DNA of 27,005 bases from JANOAR01 sp031411235 (GCA_031411235.1 JANOAR010000254.1:1-27005), one strand, 5' to 3'; counted from the first letter of the stretch, positions 1 through 8,393 are shown. The notes: generated by a model not told the origin, from the letters alone. Translations and numbers: made by a program.

Positions 1-332
1 GCCACAGCCGCAGAAACAAAAGACCTTACCGTCTCCGTGCAGTTGCGAAACTTCACCTTCGTTTTAAAATCCCCAGGATGTTCCTCCGCCAAATTGCCGA
101 AGCAGGCGAAGGCAAAGGAGTCCGTGAGATTAAATACGCCCTGGAAGTCAAACACGATTTGCTCGCAGCGATCCCACACTGATTCCACATGCAAGCTGCG
201 GAACTGATTTGCCCGAAGCCCGTCCGCGAGGAAAGGACCGAACTGTTCTGCCATTTGAATTACATGAGTCATATCGTGGGAAGTGCGGTGTTGAGAGACG
301 CCTTGGGACTGCTCTGCAAGTCCTTTGTTCAT
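1..332 (-). CDS. STAS-like (DUF4325-type) protein, C-terminus beyond the window
   Basis: The frame opens with ATG at 332 and stays open to base 1, giving 110 residues before the window edge cuts it. Its start overlaps the stop of the upstream ATPase gene as ATGA, so the two are almost certainly co-translated. Residues about 55-110 contain a beta-strand followed by a short loop and helix, reading IVFDFQGVFNLTDSFAFACF, then a charged segment and FRNCTETVRSFV. This is the pattern of the STAS-like DUF4325 family, which is often encoded next to histidine-kinase-like ATPases. By analogy with SpoIIAA/SpoIIAB it would be the protein partner switched by the ATPase. That role is inferred; no target (sigma factor or enzyme) is visible here. 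Confidence 0.75.
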   Translation of the reverse strand, partial: MNKGLAEQSQGVSQHRTSHDMTHVIQMAEQFGPFLADGLRANQFRSLHVESVWDRCEQIVFDFQGVFNLTDSFAFACFGNLAEEHPGDFKTKVKFRNCTETVRSFVSAAV

Positions 333-1279
333 TCAAACATATCCTCAGGCTCCGGCCCCGACAAGCCCAAGCTCTTCAGAGCCTCCTCATGCATCTCGCG
401 ATAATGCAGGATTTGCCCACGCATAAAGCTCGCACATATCAGCGTTCCAGGATGTACAGCATCCTCAGATGTCCTGAATTTGGGCTCGCTATTGCCATCA
501 CGCAGTAACCAGCCATCTGCGGAGGAAATCATCAAATGCCCAAGACTCTGCCGCACCAATTCATCCACCATGCTCAGCCCAATCCCTCGATTATGAGGCC
601 GTCCATAAAGCACGGTGCGATACCGACCCGATGAAACCCTCGGCTGTATGGCCAGGCTAATCGCCTCTTTAGCAGACATTCCTGGCACATTTAAAGGCGT
701 GCCCGCGAAGCTCCCAAGAATACCTCCGCCATCATCCGCCACCGCTACTCTCACAATATCATTCTTGGCAGTGTACTGTGCCGAAACCCACGCCACGCCT
801 CCCGAGTGCTGAACCGCATTGGCGAGGACTTCCCCCAGAACGTATTGGACAAGCTGGTACGTATCATCTTCCCAATCCGCTCCTGGCACCACACACCGCG
901 CCATCTCCGACGCAATTCGATCCAGCCCACTCCCGCCAAAACTAACTCGCTGAACCGGAAGAAATCTCCCAGCCTCAGGGTGTCGTAAGAATCGCTCATC
1001 CAAGTCCACGCCGAGCTGTTTGAAGAAATCTACACGCTGCAAGTAACCAAATGCCTCACACTCACGATGGTTCACCAGCGTCACCCTTCGTCCCTCCTTG
1101 ATCCAACGATGCGCACGGCTGATGACCGCCACCACCGCGCCCGGCATCCACCACTTCACATTGGCAAGGTCGAGTTCAATCTCCTGCGCATCATCTGCTG
1201 CTGTGAGTCTAGCGAGCAACTCGGGGAGTTCCTTTTCAGCGACCCAGCGGGAGAGTTTGACACGTCTTGGTTGGCTCAT
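329..1279 (-). CDS. GHKL-type ATPase with N-terminal STAS-like region
   Basis: The protein has 316 residues from the ATG at 1279; a TTG nine codons upstream is possible but less likely. Residues about 1-100 look like a STAS fold (IELDLANVKWWMPGAVVAVI, then VTLVNHRECEAFGYL). The rest is a GHKL/HATPase_c domain: N-box EVLANAVQHSGG at about 150-161, G1-box VADDGGGI around 180-187, and G2-box NRGIGLSMVDEL around 230-241. No HisKA dimerisation helix or phospho-accepting His is seen, so it resembles anti-sigma-factor kinases of the SpoIIAB/RsbW kind rather than a sensor kinase. It overlaps the downstream STAS-like gene by four bases. The likely role is phosphorylation of, or binding to, that partner (inference). 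Base composition is lower in GC than the core genes of the window. Confidence 0.8.
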   Translation of the reverse strand: MSQPRRVKLSRWVAEKELPELLARLTAADDAQEIELDLANVKWWMPGAVVAVISRAHRWIKEGRRVTLVNHRECEAFGYLQRVDFFKQLGVDLDERFLRHPEAGRFLPVQRVSFGGSGLDRIASEMARCVVPGADWEDDTYQLVQYVLGEVLANAVQHSGGVAWVSAQYTAKNDIVRVAVADDGGGILGSFAGTPLNVPGMSAKEAISLAIQPRVSSGRYRTVLYGRPHNRGIGLSMVDELVRQSLGHLMISSADGWLLRDGNSEPKFRTSEDAVHPGTLICASFMRGQILHYREMHEEALKSLGLSGPEPEDMFE

Positions 1280-1618
1280 ATTGGCCAGGGTAAAACGGCG
1301 CGACAAGTTGTCGCTGGTTATTCACATACGGTGGGCGTTCTACTGGAACTGCTGCTACAGCAAGCCTCCGGGGTGTTTTATTTGCCCAACTCCATCACAG
1401 TGCCGCCTCCAGCGCCACGCCACCAGAGAGCTTGGCCGTATCATTCACGGTCTCCGAAACAGTCGCAGGCAGCTTGGGCAACAGGAAGTAGCCGCAGCCA
1501 GACAGGCCTCCGGCTCTGCGCACGATGATGCCCTCGTATGTTGTGGGGCGGCTGACATTCTGCGCGGGCACAGCGGGGTTGGGGTCGGGAGACGTTCGCC
1601 GCACTCTGGCGAGTACAC
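1280..1618. other. Gap between the ATPase gene and the type IIL remnant
   Basis: This 339-base stretch contains no gene I recognise. The only notable frame is the minus-strand 69-residue frame at 1395-1604, listed separately. The part next to the ATPase (1280-1394) should hold that gene's promoter, but no convincing -35/-10 pair or ribosome binding site stands out. Confidence 0.5.
1395..1604 (-). CDS. Possible small protein of unknown function
   Basis: A 69-residue minus-strand frame starts 14 bases after the stop of the type IIL C-terminal remnant. Its composition looks protein-like (for example YEGIIVRRAGGLSGCGYF, then a Thr/Val/Ala-rich tail), and the reverse frames here are less convincing. 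I do not recognise a family. It may be a short gene that followed the restriction-methyltransferase gene, a fragment of a longer decayed gene, or chance. No ribosome binding site is seen. Confidence 0.3.
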   Translation of the reverse strand: MRRTSPDPNPAVPAQNVSRPTTYEGIIVRRAGGLSGCGYFLLPKLPATVSETVNDTAKLSGGVALEAAL

Positions 1619-2247
1619 CTACGCGCTGAACTCCTCGCCGCTTTGGTGCGCTCTTCCCAGGGTCACTAGCGTCTCCAGAATCTCCTGCACGTCGGCGGGT
1701 TTGGCTTTGGTGAAGTGCTGGGCTAGGGCGGTGGCGGTGGCGGTGGTAGGGGCTTTCGCTTGGTGCAGGGCCTGCTCGGTGGCGCGGATGCGCTCGGCGA
1801 GGGGCTTGGGCCAGTCGGCTTTACGGGCTTGGGGGCGGCGGTGGGTTTGGCGGTTAGGGCAAGGGTGCCTTGGCGGGGGCTGCGGGACTGGGTTTGGTAG
1901 TCGGGGCGCAGCCAGTGGATGATGCCTTGGCTCTCCTCGGCGTGGCGCTGGGCATTCAGCGCGACGAGGCGGGTGAGGATGTCGGCATCGCCCAGCGCGG
2001 CGGGCCAGCCGTAGGCGGCGCACACGGCAGCATCCAGGTCGTCGTGCAGTTGGCGCAGCACGGAGACGAGGCCGCGATCATGGATGAGCTTGTCCTTCTC
2101 GGTCAGTTCGCTGCCGCTGCGCAAGGCCTCCAGCACGTTGTACAGGCCGGTGAGGGTGAGGCCGGGCTGCTGCGCCTGCACGCGCTTGCGGTGGGCATCG
2201 AGCTGCTCGCCCAACTCGCGGATGCGCGCCTTCGCCAGCTTCATTGC
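1619..2247 (-). pseudogene. C-terminal remnant of type IIL (MmeI-like) restriction-methyltransferase, frameshifted
   Basis: The segment carries the conserved tail of the large single-chain class I SAM-dependent DNA methyltransferases of the type IIL group: RIRELGEQLDAHRKR, then LTLTGLYNVLEALRSG and HDRGLVSVLRQLHDDLDAA. This frame runs on into proline-rich nonsense, while the family-like ending (KADWPKPLAERIRATEQAL to HQSGEEFSA) lies in another frame from about 1822. One indel near 1820-1845, in a run of G/C, therefore breaks it. Homology begins right after the stop of the inserted D12 methylase gene. The matching N-terminal part is at 3909-5153 on the same strand. With no start of its own and a frameshift, it should not give a functional protein. 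Confidence 0.8.
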
Positions 2248-2248
2248 C

Positions 2249-3133
2249 CTATCGCACCCAGGATAAGTTTCGCCCAATCAGGAGTTCATTCATCTCTGCA
2301 TGATGCGTGTTCTTCATTGCAACTAATCGAGTCTCGAATCCATAGCGTTTGGCCAGTGATCGCACTTCAGGTGTGTTGTCATAGGTCATCAAGAAATCAC
2401 CCATTAATTCGGAGCAAGCAGCGAAGAGATGGTCGTGGTTTACGATGCTATGGGTATAAAGGCGTGAACCGGCATTTTTACCGCCAGCAGTGTATGGAGG
2501 ATCAATAAAGAAAGTGGCTTCATGATCATGTTTTTTATCTGCCAAAGCGGCAAACCCGTCACCGTGAATAAAGTCGATGCGATGGGCAATGTAACTTATG
2601 GCGCTGATCCGAGTGCTCAGTGTCTTGGGATACCAACGCGAGCGAATACCTTTGCCATTCTCTCCCTCCTTCAGAACGCCTGCTCCGTCCGCTAAAATAC
2701 CGCCATGTGCAGTGCGGTTTCGAACGATGGTTTGGAAGGCAAGTTCATGGATGCTAGAAGGCTTTCTGTTGAGGACTTCATGGGCAGAAGCTGGTGTTAA
2801 TTCAAAAGAAAGAATTGCATTGGCTAACCATTCCGACTTTTCACAAAGAATGGTATGCCAAACAGCCCCAACACGCTCATCAAGTTCAACTAGAAGCACC
2901 CTGTCTGCTAATGCCTCAAAGGCAGCAGTAAGCCCAATGATTCCACCGCCTGCGAAGGGCTCGATCAAAAGTCTTGGTTTGGAAGAAAGGCTTTTCATCC
3001 AGCGACGGAAAAGCGGCACCAACCATGTTTTTCCGCCTGGATAACGGAACAGGCTTCTCTGAGGTACGCTGGCAACATTTACGGGCGGCTCTTGTTGGCG
3101 TAGCTCGTCGGTTGGGAAAAGTAACGTTTGCAT
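2249..3133 (-). CDS. D12-class (Dam-like) DNA adenine N6-methyltransferase
   Basis: The protein has 294 residues and is intact. Features of the alpha-class D12 adenine methylases appear in order: FRYPGGK at about 29-35, the SAM-binding IEPFAGGG at about 57-64, and the catalytic FIDPPY at about 209-214. The acidic motif LLVELDE follows the first motif as usual. It would transfer methyl from SAM to adenine N6 in a specific DNA site that cannot be read from sequence. The ATG lies 2 bases after the stop of the NotI-family pseudogene, so the two formed an R-M operon. Its stop abuts the resumed type IIL homology at about 2247. As the endonuclease is broken, it is now probably an orphan methylase. 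Composition is less GC-rich than the flanking type IIL pieces, suggesting transfer. Confidence 0.92.
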   Translation of the reverse strand: MQTLLFPTDELRQQEPPVNVASVPQRSLFRYPGGKTWLVPLFRRWMKSLSSKPRLLIEPFAGGGIIGLTAAFEALADRVLLVELDERVGAVWHTILCEKSEWLANAILSFELTPASAHEVLNRKPSSIHELAFQTIVRNRTAHGGILADGAGVLKEGENGKGIRSRWYPKTLSTRISAISYIAHRIDFIHGDGFAALADKKHDHEATFFIDPPYTAGGKNAGSRLYTHSIVNHDHLFAACSELMGDFLMTYDNTPEVRSLAKRYGFETRLVAMKNTHHAEMNELLIGRNLSWVR

Positions 3134-3135
3134 GG

Positions 3136-3899
3136 CTAATGACCAAAAGGGCTTTCGATGGTGCGGTTAACAGGCGCATGCTCGAGCTTTTCATCGACCT
3201 TGGCTTGGAGGTCACGAACGAAGTCTTCAACTCGGCCAACTCTTGGTGTCGTGATGACACTCAAAGCCAGTGTGAAGCTGGTATAAATCGTCTTGGCCAA
3301 TGTTAGTTGATACTGGTCATTGGGAGCCGTTGGTGGAAGCAAGTGATAGACAAGAAGCGCGAAATCTGCTTGCTCGCGAGGAACGGGAGGAAGCTCTGGC
3401 AGCGTGGCATAGAAAGTATCGTCGATCGCGATGGCGCTTTTCTTTTTCCACGCATGGAGGATGCCTCCTTTGAACAGCAGTTGGGGCGCAAGCCGCTTGC
3501 GTGATGAAGAAAGAAAATCAGGGCGTGGATAATTGGGCTCCTTTGTCCAATCCATTTCGGATCTTGAGTTTGGAGCAGCCATGAAATGGGCAAAGTCAAG
3601 CGCACCTCTGTTAAAGTAGTCCAGTTGGTTTCTGGCGGGAAAAAGAAATCCGCAGCGTGTTCAGCAATCAGCCAGTCTTGACGGAATCGCACTGGGCATG
3701 TGATGGCGATACTTTCACCATGAACGACGCTGCACACACCCAGCGGATCTTGGGCTTTGTCTTTGGTGCAATTGGGAACCCGATTGTTGAACGGGCAGAG
3801 GCGCTTGAGGCGATGTCGCCCGGCTGCTGCGTTGTTCGCTGCCGCAGGGAAGCCGAAAACCTCTGCAAGTGGATGTTTCTGGGGTGGGATGTTCGGCAT
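3136..3899 (-). pseudogene. NotI-family restriction endonuclease, broken (core deletion plus frameshift)
   Basis: Two frames together make one NotI-family protein. The first, from ATG at 3899, gives the N-terminal Cys-rich region that binds iron in NotI: LAEVFGF, then CPFNNRVPNC, then DPLGVCSV and ITCPVRF, through about residue 101 (LTEVRL, near 3597). The second frame continues with FMAAPNSRSEMDWTKEPNYP, PRPDFLSSSRKRLAPQLLF and KGGILHAWKKK, ending at 3136. Between them the family normally has several dozen more residues, including the nuclease core with its LEVQ/LEIQ strand. That strand is absent here and the frame changes at the junction near 3597-3610. The product would be catalytically dead. 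I infer the family from remembered similarity to NotI; a profile search against PF12183 would settle it. Confidence 0.75.
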
Positions 3900-3908
3900 G
3901 TCGTTTAG

Positions 3909-5153
3909 CTAAGCCGCAAGCGCTGGCTTGGCGAATGGGAAGTGCTTTCTCAATGGCATTCGGTTCATCGAATTGCGGGTGATGGCGGTGGCTTGGGCGA
4001 TCTCCCACTCGGTGCGCAGGGGCTCGACGACGGTGGGTAGGACGAGGCGCTCGACGTAGGCGCGGGGGGTGAAGTGGGCGCCCAGGGCGTGGCGCTCGCT
4101 GGGATTCAGCGCGCGCTCTAGCAGGGTGCCGAAGATGGCGGGCTCGACGCTGCCCCAGTGGGTCTTGGCGGCTTGTTTTAACAGGCCGAGCTGGAGGCCG
4201 TCGATGGGGAGGACGGTGTCGTCGGCGAAGAGGCCGCCGTTGAAGCGCAGGAGCTTCTGGCGGAGGACGACGGAGATGTCGCCCTGGGTGCCGGTGTTCA
4301 TCTCTCGGAAGAGGGTGCGGACGATGTTGACGAAGCCGGTGCCGTCTTTGGGCAAGGAGTTGAGCAGGTCGGAGAAGCTGCTGTGGGGCAGCAGTCCGAC
4401 GTCTTCGGCGAACATGCAGAAGAGGCAGCGGGTGAGGAACTGGGCGACGGTGTCGGGGGCGTGCCCGGCCTTCTCCAAGGACTTGGCCAGCTCGGCGAGG
4501 TAGCTGGCAATCTCGCGGGTGACATCGGCAGAGATGCGGGCGGGATCGAGGGCGCGGGGATCCGTCCAGATGAGGCGCAGGCGCTCGCGGACTTCCTCGC
4601 GGACTTCCTCGCGGGCGAGGTCGGCGAGGCGGATGCGGAAGCTGCGGGGATCGGGGAACGGGAGGTAGGCCTTCCCGGCTTGGGTGAAGTCGGCATAGAC
4701 CTCGAAGCTGTGGCCCACATCGCAGACGATGAGGAAGGGCGGGGTGGGCTCGTCGGCGGGGAGGTGGCGGATGTAGCGCTCGGCCTGGCCACGGGCGCGG
4801 AACATGGCGTCATCCCAGGCGGGGGTGCCGCGCACGGGGCCCGAGGTTTTCTTTACTGGCACGATGCCGGCCTGGGTGGCGGCGAGCTGGAGGTCGCTCT
4901 GCTCCTGGCGCAGGGCGGCGAATTGCTTGGACTCGAGGACGAAGTGGGCGCGGCGGTAGAGGTCGAGGAAGTTGGTGGTGCCGGTGGTGGGGACTTTGAT
5001 GGGGTACTCGAAGCTGTAGCCTTCGCCATGGCTGTGCGAGAGCTCGGGCACGCCGAGCAGGCGCATGAGGCCGAGGAGGAAGGTCTGGGAGTTGGCACGC
5101 TCGTTGGCCTCGGCCTTCGACCAGTAGGCGATGAAGGCGGCGGGGTCGCGGCA
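3909..5153 (-). pseudogene. N-terminal remnant of type IIL (MmeI-like) restriction-methyltransferase
   Basis: The open frame covers the nuclease and helical spacer regions of a type IIL enzyme. From the first ATG (5066) these include YSFEYPIKVP, a nuclease-like FLDLYRRAHFVLESKQF with Asp35, Glu45 and Lys47 (D...ExK), CDVGHSFEVYADF, LTRCLFCMFAEDVGLLP, and finally LGAHFTPRAYVERLVLPTVV. Homology stops at about 3978, just before the SAM-binding methyltransferase core, and 22 unrelated residues lead to the stop. Upstream of 5066 the family-like reading (AAFIAYWSKAEANERANSQT) continues but meets an in-frame TGA at 5154-5156 without a start, implying a lost start or an indel. The missing centre is replaced by the NotI/D12 cassette and the C-terminal piece lies at 1619-2247. 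Confidence 0.82.
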
Positions 5154-5230
5154 TCACCAAAGACCTCGGCAACGGCCAAGCGCATTACCATGGGCCAGAA
5201 AAACGCACGGGTATGCCACAACCACCACCC

Positions 5231-5536
5231 CTACTTCAGCTTCGCGGCGTAGCGCTTTTTCACCTTCAGGTTGATGTAGGATTGTAGGCCATTGCCGAGC
5301 ACGGCTAGCTTCTTCATTTGGGCTATGTTTTCAGCTCCGCAGCTTTGCGTGTTGTAGAGGAAGCGTGAACCGCTCTTGAACTTGATGATGATCCAGTCGT
5401 CGCCGAGTTCATAGGCGGCTATGCCGGAGTTGCCATCGGGATCGAGATAGGGCTGCATCGTTCCGGCCACGACTTGCGTCGGCAGCAGTGCGGCTGTGCC
5501 CAGGGCGAGGAGGAGCGAGTAGAGGAGCGCTTTCAT
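5231..5536 (-). CDS. Small secreted protein, KTSC-like
   Basis: From the ATG at 5536 the product has 101 residues; the frame runs open further upstream, but this start gives a clean signal peptide (MKALLYSLLLALGTAALLP). The mature part has the pattern of a small beta-rich KTSC-like domain: YELGDDWIIIKFKSGSRFLY, then ENIAQMKKLAVLGNGLQSYI and a basic KKRYAAKLK end. KTSC domains are mostly of unknown role. The gene is divergent from the sensor kinase at 5692, separated by about 155 bases, and ends just upstream of the decayed type IIL gene. Confidence 0.65.
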   Translation of the reverse strand: MKALLYSLLLALGTAALLPTQVVAGTMQPYLDPDGNSGIAAYELGDDWIIIKFKSGSRFLYNTQSCGAENIAQMKKLAVLGNGLQSYINLKVKKRYAAKLK

Positions 5537-5691
5537 GGGCAGATCGAGGACGCACACCAAAGCTGACAACTCTGGCTTAGCAATCATCTTAGCGGCGAGG
5601 CTCAGCGGCAAGGTTGCCGTAGTAATCGCTGCGATGTGCGGTGACGTCGGTTAGCATGGTCGGCCTTGTGCCTTGATCTCTCCCCAACCCC

Positions 5692-7767
5692 ATGCGCTAC
5701 GCTGCTCTCATCGCCTGCCTTTTGCTCTGCTCTGCGGCCCTGCTGCGTGCCGAGCTGACTCGCGCTATCGACATCCGCACGCTGCCGGTAGAGCGGGCGA
5801 TGGCGGGCGAGGCGGTGCTGATTCAGGGTACGGTGGGTTTCGTTGAAACGCCGGGCACGGTGTTTATCCAGGATGCGACGGCGGGCACTTTTTTCCGCAA
5901 CAAGGCGGGGCATGGCGGCTTGCGCGTGGGTGATGAAGTGGAGGTGAGCGGCGTCACGGTGCCAGGGCTTTATTTGACGGGCATCGAGGCTTCGTCCTAC
6001 CGCGTGCTCGGGGCTGGGCCTGCGCCAGCGCCGCAGACGGCTAGCTACGACGACCTAGCCACGGGCCGCTACCACTACCAGCGCGTGCTGGTGGAAGGTG
6101 TGGGCCGCCGTGTTACCGCGCTGGAGGAGAATCGCTCGCTGCTCTTTATCGCGCTGGGTGGCCGCGTGCTGGAGGTGCGTGTGGATGCTCCGCCAACGAA
6201 TGCACCGAGTGGCGTCGATGCTCGGCTGCGCATCGTGGGGCTCGCGGCGGGCGGCATCAATGACCGGCGGCAACTCGTCTTCCCCTACCTGCGCGTGAGT
6301 AGCTGGGACGATGTCATAGTTATCCAGCCTGCGCCCGCAGTGCAAAGCCTCGCGCTGCTGCCGGCGGCGAGTCTGCTGCGCTTTGGCTCAGCGGTGGAGG
6401 CTGCGCATCGTGTGCGAGTGCGCGGCAGGGTTTTGGCAAGTTTCAGCGATGGGCGCGTCTTCGTGCGCGACACGCTGCCCACACCGCCAGCTGCCGAGAC
6501 ACCCGAGACGGCCAAAGCTCCGCCGCTGCTAGGCCCCACGGCGCTGGCGATTCGCCTGTCCGTGCCAGCGGTGCTGTCTTCGGGCCAAGTCGTTGAGTTC
6601 GCGGGCTTCCCGAGCATGGAGGATTTCAGTGCGAGCTTGGCCGATGCCGAGGTGCTGCCTTTGGATAAAGCCGTTGTCATCGAGCCCGCGATGCCTGTCG
6701 AGGTGACGCCCAAGGCTCTGCTCTCGGGCGTTCACGATGCCGACCTCGTCACGCTGTCTGCGACGTTGGTCGATACCTTCCGCAGCGCGAGCGGCACCGA
6801 GTGGCGGCTGCAAGCCGATGCTACGCCGCTCACGTTTTTTTTGCCGAGCAGCGCTGGAGGCTCGACTTTAACCGAAATCCCACGAGGCTCACGGGTGCAG
6901 GTGGCGGGCATCTGCCGCGTCGAATCGTCCTCGGACAAAGGCTTCCGCTCGCGACCCGAACAAGCCTCGCTGCTGCTGCGCAGTGCTGATGATTTGCGTG
7001 TGCTCAGCGCACCGTCATGGTGGACACCGCGCCGCTTGCTGGCTGCCACGGGTGTACTTGCCGCGCTGATCCTGCTCGCGGCGATTTGGATCACGCTGCT
7101 GCGGCGGCAGGTGGCCAAGCAAGGCCTTACGCTGCGCCAGAGCATCGCCCACGAGGCCGCGCTGGAGGAGCGGCAAAGACTGGCTCGGGAGTTTCATGAT
7201 ACGTTGGAGCAAGAGCTAGCGGGGCTCTCAATCCGACTCGGCGCTGCCTCCACGCGACCACTCGAAGACAAAGCCCGTAGCCTGCTGGAAACCTCGCAGC
7301 ATCTCGTCTCGCGTATTCAAACGGAGGCGCGCAATCTTGTCGCCGATCTGCGCTCCGCGCCCGATGCCAGCGTCGATCTCGCCGTTGCGCTGCAAGAGCT
7401 GGTGGCTCGCTGGCCCGGTGCCGATGCTCAGCCTGCGGTGCGGCTCGACGTGCCGCATCCCTTGCCAGCACTGCCTGCGCATGTCGCCCATCATTTGCGC
7501 ATGATCGCTCAGGAAGCCCTCACCAACGCGGTGAAACACGCGCAGGCATCGCGCATCGACGTGCGTGTTGTGGTCGAAGGAAGCGCGTTGCAAATGACCA
7601 TCAGCGATGATGGTCGAGGCTTTGATCCCAGCACCGAGACGCATGGCAAGTCCGGCCACTTCGGCTGCATGGGCATCCGCGAGCGCTGCCGCAAGATCGC
7701 TGCCGAGGCTGGCTGGCACAGCACACCCGGTGCTGGCACACGCATCGCCATCAGCCTATCCCTATAA
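5692..7767 (+). CDS. NarL-type sensor histidine kinase with large periplasmic beta-rich sensor region
   Basis: The protein has 691 residues. A signal peptide (about 1-20) is followed by some 420 residues of repeated OB-fold-like beta modules, for example VLIQGTVGFVETPGTVFIQD and LRVGDEVEVSG, with similar RVRVRGRVLASF and SRVQVAGICRV later. One transmembrane helix lies at about 446-468. The cytoplasmic part has a HisKA_3 helix, RLAREFHDTLEQELAGL, with His502 as the likely phosphorylated residue. It ends in a HATPase_c domain with N-box IAQEALTNAVKHAQ and G-box ISDDGRGFDP. The response regulator gene follows after two bases. The ligand is unknown; OB-like repeats could bind oligosaccharide or nucleic acid, which is speculation. 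Confidence 0.9.
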   Translation: MRYAALIACLLLCSAALLRAELTRAIDIRTLPVERAMAGEAVLIQGTVGFVETPGTVFIQDATAGTFFRNKAGHGGLRVGDEVEVSGVTVPGLYLTGIEASSYRVLGAGPAPAPQTASYDDLATGRYHYQRVLVEGVGRRVTALEENRSLLFIALGGRVLEVRVDAPPTNAPSGVDARLRIVGLAAGGINDRRQLVFPYLRVSSWDDVIVIQPAPAVQSLALLPAASLLRFGSAVEAAHRVRVRGRVLASFSDGRVFVRDTLPTPPAAETPETAKAPPLLGPTALAIRLSVPAVLSSGQVVEFAGFPSMEDFSASLADAEVLPLDKAVVIEPAMPVEVTPKALLSGVHDADLVTLSATLVDTFRSASGTEWRLQADATPLTFFLPSSAGGSTLTEIPRGSRVQVAGICRVESSSDKGFRSRPEQASLLLRSADDLRVLSAPSWWTPRRLLAATGVLAALILLAAIWITLLRRQVAKQGLTLRQSIAHEAALEERQRLAREFHDTLEQELAGLSIRLGAASTRPLEDKARSLLETSQHLVSRIQTEARNLVADLRSAPDASVDLAVALQELVARWPGADAQPAVRLDVPHPLPALPAHVAHHLRMIAQEALTNAVKHAQASRIDVRVVVEGSALQMTISDDGRGFDPSTETHGKSGHFGCMGIRERCRKIAAEAGWHSTPGAGTRIAISLSL

Positions 7768-7769
7768 CC

Positions 7770-8393
7770 ATGCCCACACTCCTCATCGTCGATAATCACT
7801 TCGTAGTCCGCAGCGGCCTCGCCGTGTCGCTGGAGCTGGAGGACGACCTGCGCGTCGTCGGCGAGGCCGAGCGTGGCGAGGATGTCTGCGCCCTCTTTGC
7901 CAGCCAGCGGCCCGATGTCGTGCTCATGGATCTGCAACTCCCCGGCATCAGCGGTATCGAAGCCACCCGCGTCCTGCTGCGCCAGCATCCTGCGGCCCGT
8001 GTGCTGATCTTCTCCACCTTCGCCCGCGACGAAGAAATCCAGGCCGCGCTGCGAGCCGGTGCCCTTGGATATTTGCAAAAATCTGCCTCACGCGAGGCCC
8101 TGCTCGCTGCTATTCGAGCCGTGGCAAAAGGTGAATCATCACTGCCCAGCGATATCGCCCAACGTCTGCAAGCCCGCCAAGCCGAGCCCGAGATCACCGC
8201 CCGCGAAAGGCAAATCCTGCACCTCATCGCCCAAGGCAACGCCAACAAAGAAATCGGTGCCACGCTAGGCATCGCCGAAGACACCGTGAAGCGACACGTC
8301 AGCAGCATCCTGGATAAACTGCAAGTCAACGACCGCGCCCAAGCCACGGCGGAGGCGATACGGCGGGGGATTGTGGGGCTAAATCAAGCGTAG
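7770..8393 (+). CDS. NarL/LuxR-family response regulator
   Basis: The protein has 207 residues with a complete receiver domain and a LuxR-type helix-turn-helix. Receiver residues are Asp8 (LLIVDN), the phospho-acceptor Asp54 (VVLMDLQLPG), Ser82/Thr83 (VLIFSTF) and Lys104 (YLQKS). The DNA-binding domain at about 140-205 reads ITARERQILHLIAQGNANKE, then IAEDTVKRHVSSILDKL. It starts two bases after the sensor kinase stop and is surely its partner. Targets are not evident. The PSCyt gene downstream is on the same strand about 95 bases away and might be regulated, but no operator was identified. Confidence 0.95.
   Translation: MPTLLIVDNHFVVRSGLAVSLELEDDLRVVGEAERGEDVCALFASQRPDVVLMDLQLPGISGIEATRVLLRQHPAARVLIFSTFARDEEIQAALRAGALGYLQKSASREALLAAIRAVAKGESSLPSDIAQRLQARQAEPEITARERQILHLIAQGNANKEIGATLGIAEDTVKRHVSSILDKLQVNDRAQATAEAIRRGIVGLNQA

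Noticed and set aside
1098..1922. Plus-strand frame of 274 codons over the end of the ATPase gene and the type IIL remnant
   Set aside because: It crosses two genes on the other strand and has no recognisable domain.
4383..5252. Plus-strand Gly/Glu/Ala-rich open frame opposite the type IIL remnant
   Set aside because: Its low-complexity composition is what the complement of this GC-rich gene would give; the minus strand carries the family motifs.
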